This document shows positions 6,361 to 10,926 of a DNA stretch of 10,926 bases, piece after piece. The notes below the pieces were generated by a model that saw only the letters and a list, made by a program, of their open reading frames with translations, was not told the origin of the DNA and made no database searches. This stretch comes from an uncultured Bacteroidota bacterium. GTDB lineage: Bacteria; Bacteroidota; Bacteroidia; Chitinophagales; Chitinophagaceae. The translations under genes and the position numbers were made by a program. Position 1 is the first letter of the stretch; each line of letters starts with the position of its first letter. Location of the stretch: assembly GCA_903825065.1 (NCBI GenBank), contig CAIJZG010000218.1:1-10926 (forward strand), given 5' to 3'.

Positions 6361-7935
6361 TTAATGTGCTTCTGATGCTGCTTTCATAGCCATAGCTAAT
6401 TCTTGTGGTGTTTTTTTCTTAACTCTTAAAAAGAAAAGTAAAGGAAGCACACACAAAAAGAAAAGACCTATTAGTCTGAATGTATCTAAATAAGCTAAGT
6501 AATATGATTGTCGTTCAACCGAACCATTTAAAATAGTTAATGCTTTAGTGTTTGCAATATTTTCGATATCGCCCGTTTTACCCATAATGTTTTGTGCAAT
6601 TCCATTTACCGCAGCTGGAGCATTTTGCATTCCACTTACTAGATCTGATCTATGTTGGGAGTATTGTCTTGCTACATAATTATTTGCAACAGCAATTCCA
6701 AATGCACCGCCTAATTGTCGCGTCATATTATTTAACCCAATACCTGTAGCATAGTCTTTTGGATGTAAGCCAGCTACAGCTTGATTAATTAAAGGCAGTT
6801 GGCTCATTGCTATACCCAGAGCTCTAATAACAAATAGCCAGAAAAAATCAGATTTCCCTACATCCAAACTTACTCTTGAATTCATAAATGAGTAAATTAC
6901 AAATAAGCTAAAACCTGCTGCTATAAAAGGAAGTGGTGGAACGCCCTTACTTAATAATATACCCATCACGGGCATTATTACTACGCCAAAAAGGGTAGGA
7001 GCTAATAATGTTAAGCCTGTTTCATAAGGAGTGAATCCTAAAACACGTTGCGCTAATACAGGATATACGAATACAGAAGTATATAGACCAAAACCAGCAA
7101 CAAATGTAAAGATGGTAGTAACGCTTAAATTCCGATTACTTAACAACCTTATATTTACTGCAGGCTGTTTAACTTTTAATTCTTGCCATATAAATAATCC
7201 AATACTAATAGACGCAACCATCGAACACATGCGTATGGATTCACTACTGAACCAATCTTCAGTTTCTCCTCTTTCTAAAACAAATTGTAAACAGCTCACA
7301 CCTACCATTAAGAGTCCTATGCCAACATAATCTATTTTAATATTTGATTTGTTTGCCCCTTCACCCTCTTTCTTATCTATGAAAATAAACGCAAGCACGG
7401 TTGCTAAAATTCCAATAGGGATGTTAACCAAAAAAATTAAAGGCCAGCTAAAATGTTCCATTATATATCCGCCAATGGTTGGTCCTAATGTAGGACCTAA
7501 TACGATACCCATTCCAAACAAACCTGCAGCTTTACCTCTGTCCTTTGGTTCAAAGGCTTCAAATAATATGGCCTGAGAGGTAGATAACAATGCACCTCCA
7601 CCTATACCTTGTATAAAACGCCATACAATGATTTCGGGTAGACTAGTTGACTGGCCGCACATATAGGATGCCAGTGTAAAAATGATCATCGAAGCTATAT
7701 AATAGTTCTTCCTGCCAAAATATTCAGCTAGAAATCCGGTTAGTGGGATGATAACTACGTTCGCAATTGCGTATGCAGTTATGACCCAGCTAATATCTTC
7801 GATATTTACACCAAGACTACCACTCATATCATTCAATGCCACATTTATGATGGAAGTGTCAACCAATTCCATCACAGCAGCTGATATTGTAGTGATTACA
7901 ATAATCGCTTGCGCAAATCCTTTTGGGGTTGCCAT
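6361..7935 (-). CDS. DHA2-family MFS drug:proton antiporter (EmrB/QacA type)
   Basis: This is the inner-membrane pump of a tripartite efflux system, expected to export hydrophobic compounds in exchange for protons. The 524 residues and hydrophobicity pattern fit 14 transmembrane helices, as in DHA2 rather than 12-helix DHA1 carriers. Seen motifs are the helix-1 motif E23-LVDTSIINVALND-36 (the acidic D26 conserved in drug antiporters), motif A G67-FLAEYFGRK-76, R106-FIQGIGGGALL-117 (motif B region) and the antiporter motif C G143-IVLGPTLGPTIGGY-157. A loop of about 45 residues near 455-490 lies in the typical EmrB place before the last helix. The C-terminus is short and basic. The start lies 5 bp after the adaptor stop codon, so translation is probably coupled. 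The nearby EmrA-type adaptor and TolC channel support the EmrB assignment. The substrate is not predictable from sequence; drugs, bile-like detergents, fatty acids and siderophores are all possible. Confidence 0.93.
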   Translation of the reverse strand: MATPKGFAQAIIVITTISAAVMELVDTSIINVALNDMSGSLGVNIEDISWVITAYAIANVVIIPLTGFLAEYFGRKNYYIASMIIFTLASYMCGQSTSLPEIIVWRFIQGIGGGALLSTSQAILFEAFEPKDRGKAAGLFGMGIVLGPTLGPTIGGYIMEHFSWPLIFLVNIPIGILATVLAFIFIDKKEGEGANKSNIKIDYVGIGLLMVGVSCLQFVLERGETEDWFSSESIRMCSMVASISIGLFIWQELKVKQPAVNIRLLSNRNLSVTTIFTFVAGFGLYTSVFVYPVLAQRVLGFTPYETGLTLLAPTLFGVVIMPVMGILLSKGVPPLPFIAAGFSLFVIYSFMNSRVSLDVGKSDFFWLFVIRALGIAMSQLPLINQAVAGLHPKDYATGIGLNNMTRQLGGAFGIAVANNYVARQYSQHRSDLVSGMQNAPAAVNGIAQNIMGKTGDIENIANTKALTILNGSVERQSYYLAYLDTFRLIGLFFLCVLPLLFFLRVKKKTPQELAMAMKAASEAH

Positions 7936-7940
7936 AAATG

Positions 7941-8984
7941 CTATTTAATTTCTGCGACTACGTTAACGCTTAATCCAGCGCGTAATTCTTTTTTATATTT
8001 TGCAACATCATCAATCCAAATTTTAACTGGTAATCGTTGCGTAACTTTTACGAAATTACCACTTGCATTATCAGGAGGTAATAAAGCAAATTTTGCACCA
8101 GTAGCTTCACTTAAACTGGCTACAGTTCCTTTGATTTTTAAATCTGGATATGCATCAATTGTAATGTCTACTTTTTTACCAGTTGTTAAAGCATACAATT
8201 GATTTTCTTTGAAATTTCCTACCACCCAAAATGTACTATCATTTACAATTGAGAAAAGGGGAGTTCCTGCTTGCACAAACTGACCTTCGCTTATTGTTTT
8301 CTTACCAATTCTGCCATTTTGAGGAGCGTATATTTTTGTATAAGTCAATTTCAGCTTTTGCTGATTGATACGGGATTGTTTTACTGCTAATGCTGCTTGA
8401 GCTTTCTTTACATTGGCATCAAGAACTGCGATACGACTCTGTGCTGAGCTAAGATCGTTCTTGCTATTGTCTAACTGTTTAGATGAATTCTCAGCATTGA
8501 ATTTGCTATCATCTAATTGTTTTTTTGTGATTGCTTCACTGCGATAAAGATTTTGATCTCTTTGCAAGTCTTCCAAAGCTTTTGCTTTTTTCAGAGCACT
8601 GATATCAATATTGCCCTTATTTACGGTTAGCGAAACAATGGCATTATTCAAAGCAGCTTTTGCATTTACGATGTCTACTTCTGCTTGTACATAATCTGCT
8701 TGCATTTCTTCTAACTGTTGTTGTAACTCAGCATCATCTAATTCTACTAAAAGATCACCAGCTTTTACACTATCATAATCTTTTACAGAAATAGTTTTTA
8801 CATAACCAGCAACCCTTGGTAATACTGGAGTAATTTGAGTTTCAATTTGTGCGTTGTCGGTTGATTCATGTGACATCGCGAAATGCACTTTTTCATAACC
8901 GAAGTAGCCTCCAATTAATAATACTGCGCCAACTACAATAAATCGGATAGGCGAACTTTTCTTTTTTTCAGGTACTTGTTCCAT
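7941..8984 (-). CDS. HlyD/EmrA-family periplasmic adaptor (membrane fusion protein)
   Basis: The adaptor bridges the inner-membrane MFS pump and the TolC channel. The 347 residues are laid out as in EmrA. A short cytoplasmic basic tail is followed by one transmembrane helix (about 13-30) and the first half of the lipoyl-like domain (about 50-82: TPVLPRVAGYVKTISV...VKAGDLLVELDD). A long alpha-helical hairpin (about 85-210) is rich in Ala, Gln, Lys and Asp. The second lipoyl half is at about 212-248 (LTYTKIYAPQNGRIGKK...GQFVQAGTPLFSIV), and a beta-barrel part reaches the end. TGAKFALLPPDNASGNFVK (about 292-311) is a signature of the EmrA/VceA branch, in agreement with the DHA2 partner. Its ATG overlaps the tetR stop codon by one base (TAATG), a sign of translational coupling. 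The MFS gene follows after 5 bp. Confidence 0.94.
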   Translation of the reverse strand: MEQVPEKKKSSPIRFIVVGAVLLIGGYFGYEKVHFAMSHESTDNAQIETQITPVLPRVAGYVKTISVKDYDSVKAGDLLVELDDAELQQQLEEMQADYVQAEVDIVNAKAALNNAIVSLTVNKGNIDISALKKAKALEDLQRDQNLYRSEAITKKQLDDSKFNAENSSKQLDNSKNDLSSAQSRIAVLDANVKKAQAALAVKQSRINQQKLKLTYTKIYAPQNGRIGKKTISEGQFVQAGTPLFSIVNDSTFWVVGNFKENQLYALTTGKKVDITIDAYPDLKIKGTVASLSEATGAKFALLPPDNASGNFVKVTQRLPVKIWIDDVAKYKKELRAGLSVNVVAEIK

Positions 8985-9625
8985 TATTTTTGTTTTTGTA
9001 ATGCTGGTTGAATCGATAAATGGTCTTGAACCAATTGTTTGATATGTTGTGTAATTCGTTTTTTTAATTCAGGGTCTTGATAAGGATCTGTTCCAGGCGC
9101 TTTGTTCATTAAAATATTGCATATACTCCTCGATAGCATCACTTGATTGATTGTTCCAATTATAGATGCAAAAAGTAATGGGGGGTCTACTTTTTTAAAT
9201 ATTTTTTTTCTGACTCCCTTTTCAATGATGGATACAACATCTTGTGTATTCTTAGTAAAAAGTTCTATCACATTCTGATGTAATATTTCGCGATTTGTAA
9301 CAAGTAATTCTTGTTGTAATACACGATGAAAAGCAGGTTGTGAAAGAAAACGATTCACATAACCATCAATAATCTGATTCAGCTTTTCTAGTTCTGTAAG
9401 TGAAGCGTCATTTTGAACAGCATCAATCTTTTCACGCATATAGCGTGCCTTTGATTCAAGTAGTGCTACGAATAGCTTCTCTTTACTTCCAAAATAGTAA
9501 TTGATCATGGCAATATTTACATCTGCCTCATGAGCTAAGTCCCTAATAGAAGTGCCTTCATAACCTTTTTCTGCAAAAAGTGCTACCGCCACGTCCATAA
9601 TATGTTCTTTCTTATCGATGCTCAT
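8984..9625 (-). CDS. TetR/AcrR-family transcriptional repressor of the efflux operon
   Basis: This is a ligand-responsive DNA-binding regulator of 213 residues. The N-terminal TetR domain (about 5-52) shows VALFAEKGYEGTSIRDLAHEADVNIAMINYYFGSKEKL in three stretches; the recognition helix-turn-helix is near T25-Y44, with the family's Y43-YFGSKE. The C-terminal ligand/dimer domain is helical and not diagnostic for a ligand. The frame is open back to an ATG at 9655, but I choose the ATG at 9625. The extra residues MFKLCVLIIV are hydrophobic and unlike TetR N-termini, and they would be encoded inside the operator. The predicted transcription start also lies near 9635. It is the first gene of the efflux operon and shares a base with the next. 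Tandem palindromes over its promoter strongly suggest autorepression. Confidence 0.93.
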   Translation of the reverse strand: MSIDKKEHIMDVAVALFAEKGYEGTSIRDLAHEADVNIAMINYYFGSKEKLFVALLESKARYMREKIDAVQNDASLTELEKLNQIIDGYVNRFLSQPAFHRVLQQELLVTNREILHQNVIELFTKNTQDVVSIIEKGVRKKIFKKVDPPLLFASIIGTINQVMLSRSICNILMNKAPGTDPYQDPELKKRITQHIKQLVQDHLSIQPALQKQK

Positions 9626-9641
9626 TACTATAATCAGAACA

Positions 9642-9673
9642 CAAAGTTTAAACATTTGTTTGAATTAAACAAA
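9642..9673 (-). promoter_or_regulatory. Promoter of the tetR-efflux operon
   Basis: On the minus strand TTTG (9670-9673), a 20-nt spacer and AAACTTTG (9642-9649) match the Bacteroidota -33/-7 elements with one mismatch at the first T of TAnnTTTG. Initiation near 9635 gives a leader of about 10 nt to the ATG at 9625. The -33 box lies inside the right operator copy and the -7 box touches the left copy, so a bound repressor would block RNA polymerase. Confidence 0.65.
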
Positions 9674-9680
9674 CGTTTAA
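9648..9680. promoter_or_regulatory. Tandem/palindromic TetR operator
   Basis: Two 16-bp units of the form TTAAAC-N4-GTTTRA occur at 9648-9663 (N4 = ATTT) and 9665-9680 (N4 = AAAC), with a 17-bp start-to-start spacing. Together they form a 33-bp inverted repeat with 14-bp arms (9648-9661 and 9667-9680, one mismatch). Each unit is close to a dyad, as expected for a TetR dimer site, so the region could hold two dimers. The overlap with the tetR promoter makes this the probable autoregulatory operator. Assignment to this particular TetR is inferred from position. Confidence 0.78.
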
Positions 9681-9706
9681 TTAATTTTTAATAATAATTA
9701 TTACTT

Positions 9707-9734
9707 TTTGTAGAAAAGGATTTTATTAAGTTTG
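9707..9734 (+). promoter_or_regulatory. Promoter of the DUF3472 gene
   Basis: TAAGTTTG (9727-9734) is a perfect TAnnTTTG match. A TTTG at 9707-9710 gives a 16-nt spacer, slightly short. Initiation near 9741 leaves about 13 nt before the ATG at 9754. The -7 box overlaps GTTTGAAT (9730-9737), which also occurs in the tetR operator (9658-9665); this may be chance in AT-rich DNA. Confidence 0.5.
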
Positions 9735-9753
9735 AATGTATTAATACCATTTT

Positions 9754-10926
9754 ATGCGCAAAATCGCCTCTATATTATCAATTTGTATCCTATTCCATTA
9801 TTCAATTAAAGCACAAACTACCTATTTAATTCCCGGCAATACCGGTTATGCAGTACCTGTTGAGTTAGATGAGGAAAGTTTATTTCAAGAAGGGAAAGGT
9901 TTGACAAATTGGACAGATTTGAATCAGGAAATTCAATATTTTTTTCATATTCCTCAAACTGGAAAATTAAACATTGCAATAAATTTAAAAAATGCACAAG
10001 TTGGATCTTTTGTAAGTATAGAAATTGCGAATAAAACCTTCCGTTTAGCAATACCTCAGAGTAACGATTTTCAAAAAAAAATCATTGGAACTGTAGAAAT
10101 TAAAGACAGTGGATTCTATTCTATTAAAATAAAAGGATTAAAAAAATTAGGATCAACCATTGCTGATATTGCATCCATAGAATTAAGTGGTTCCGCTACT
10201 CTTGGGATTCATTTCAATAAAAAGTCAAGAAGAAATGCAGCTTCAGTTCATTTGCGTTATCCAATTTCCGATTCAACACGACTTATTTCATTTTATAATG
10301 AAATAACCATTCCTGAAAATGCTGATATTGTACACAGTTATTATATGTCGAATGGTTTTTCAAGGGGTTATTTTGGTATTCAAGTAAATAGTGAAAATGA
10401 AAGGAGGGTAATTTTTTCAGTGTGGGATGCAGGTAATGAAGCTGTAAGTAGATCAAAAGTTGCAGATTCAAATAAGGTAAAATTATTAGCCAAAGGGGAA
10501 GGCGTTTTTGCTGATGATTTTGGGAATGAGGGAACAGGTGGTCATAGCCATTGGGTATATAATTGGAAAGCGGGTGTAACATATAAAATGTTGGTAACTG
10601 CACTTACTGATAGTGCTTCACAAACCACTACTTATACCGGCTATTTCTTTTTGCCGGAACAACAAAAATGGAAATTGATTGCCTCATTCAGAGCGCCTAA
10701 GGATGGTATGCCACTTAGAAATTTATATTCTTTTAATGAAAACTTTGTAGGCGTTAATGGCCAAATGCAACGCTATGCATATTTCGGGAATCAGTGGGGA
10801 CAAAAAGAAAATGGAACATGGATTGAATTAAATGAATCAACTTTTTCTTATGATGCAACTGGAAAGGCTGGTGATAGAATCGATTATGGTGGTGGGGTAG
10901 AAGGAGGTATGTTTTATTTATGGAAC
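9754..10926 (+). CDS. Secreted DUF5077-DUF3472 protein, cut by the window end
   Basis: The frame from ATG 9754 is open for 391 codons to the window edge, so the C-terminus is missing. Residues 1-20 are a signal peptide (MRKIASILSICILFHYSIKA, probable cleavage before Q21). Residues about 24-148 are a beta-rich region resembling DUF5077, which usually precedes DUF3472. From about 165 on the sequence has the conserved look of DUF3472: Y196-YMSNGFSRGYFGIQV-211, RRVIFSVWDAG (217-227), K248-GEGVFADDFGNEGTGG-263 followed by HSHWVYNWKAG, W-KLIASFRAPK, FGNQWG, and D-YGGGVEGGMF near the end. The biochemical role of this family is, as far as I know, not established. The Trp/Tyr/Gly-rich beta architecture suggests an extracellular or periplasmic, perhaps carbohydrate-related, job (inference). 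It is divergent from the efflux operon, with 128 bp between start codons and its own promoter there. Confidence 0.85.
   Translation, partial: MRKIASILSICILFHYSIKAQTTYLIPGNTGYAVPVELDEESLFQEGKGLTNWTDLNQEIQYFFHIPQTGKLNIAINLKNAQVGSFVSIEIANKTFRLAIPQSNDFQKKIIGTVEIKDSGFYSIKIKGLKKLGSTIADIASIELSGSATLGIHFNKKSRRNAASVHLRYPISDSTRLISFYNEITIPENADIVHSYYMSNGFSRGYFGIQVNSENERRVIFSVWDAGNEAVSRSKVADSNKVKLLAKGEGVFADDFGNEGTGGHSHWVYNWKAGVTYKMLVTALTDSASQTTTYTGYFFLPEQQKWKLIASFRAPKDGMPLRNLYSFNENFVGVNGQMQRYAYFGNQWGQKENGTWIELNESTFSYDATGKAGDRIDYGGGVEGGMFYLWN

Noticed and set aside
7481..7497. Inverted repeat GGTCCTA-ATG-TAGGACC
   Set aside because: It falls in codons for the repeated Gly-Pro-Thr of MFS motif C, which explains it without a regulatory role.
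9626..9655. N-terminal extension of tetR from the ATG at 9655
   Set aside because: It would place coding sequence in the operator and upstream of the predicted transcription start, and adds a hydrophobic MFKLCVLIIV not typical of TetR proteins.
9818..10603. Minus-strand reading frames of 77 and 106 residues at 9818-10051 and 10283-10603
   Set aside because: They are shadows of the plus-strand DUF3472 gene, which has a signal peptide and conserved family blocks; the shadow peptides are low-complexity Leu/His/Tyr-rich.

Overview
The window looks like an ordinary chromosomal stretch from a member of the Bacteroidota. The DNA is AT-rich, starts lack Shine-Dalgarno sequences, and several promoters fit the Bacteroidota TTTG / TAnnTTTG pattern. 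The protein families also fit, including a DUF5077/DUF3472 secreted protein and an SCP-like Lys/Asn-rich outer-membrane channel. A low-GC Chitinophagales-type organism is a guess; nothing in the sequence fixes the genus.

Layout. Positions 1-99 hold a tRNA-Asp(GTC) on the minus strand with its own promoter (141-173) and a perfectly palindromic terminator (1-24). Diverging from it are accA (acetyl-CoA carboxylase carboxyltransferase alpha subunit) and dapA (4-hydroxy-tetrahydrodipicolinate synthase). Together these cover fatty-acid synthesis and the lysine/diaminopimelate pathway. Converging on dapA is a minus-strand pair: mgtE (CBS-gated Mg2+ channel/transporter) followed by a probable lipoprotein alpha/beta hydrolase. 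The hydrolase carries a striking 13-bp perfect inverted repeat inside its signal-peptide codons. Diverging from mgtE is a small stand-alone SET-domain protein, a putative protein-lysine methyltransferase. It ends 3 bp from the convergent end of the next operon.

The main system is a complete four-gene efflux operon on the minus strand, 9625 down to 5030. In transcription order it is a TetR-family repressor, an EmrA/HlyD-type periplasmic adaptor, an EmrB/QacA-type (DHA2) 14-helix MFS pump, and a TolC-family outer-membrane channel. The genes are tightly packed: a TAATG stop/start overlap, then a 5-bp gap, then a 41-bp gap. In front of tetR, two tandem 16-bp half-palindromes (TTAAAC-N4-GTTTRA, 17-bp spacing) form one larger inverted repeat. 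They overlap a well-formed Bacteroidota promoter, so the sequence itself suggests autorepression that is relieved by a ligand.

The right edge holds a divergent gene for a secreted DUF5077-DUF3472 protein, cut by the window end after 391 codons. Its promoter lies in the same 128-bp intergenic region as the tetR operator. I see no CRISPR, prophage, transposon or obviously novel defence system. The points most worth a second look are the double operator and its possible control of the DUF3472 gene, the intragenic hairpin, and the bacterial SET protein.
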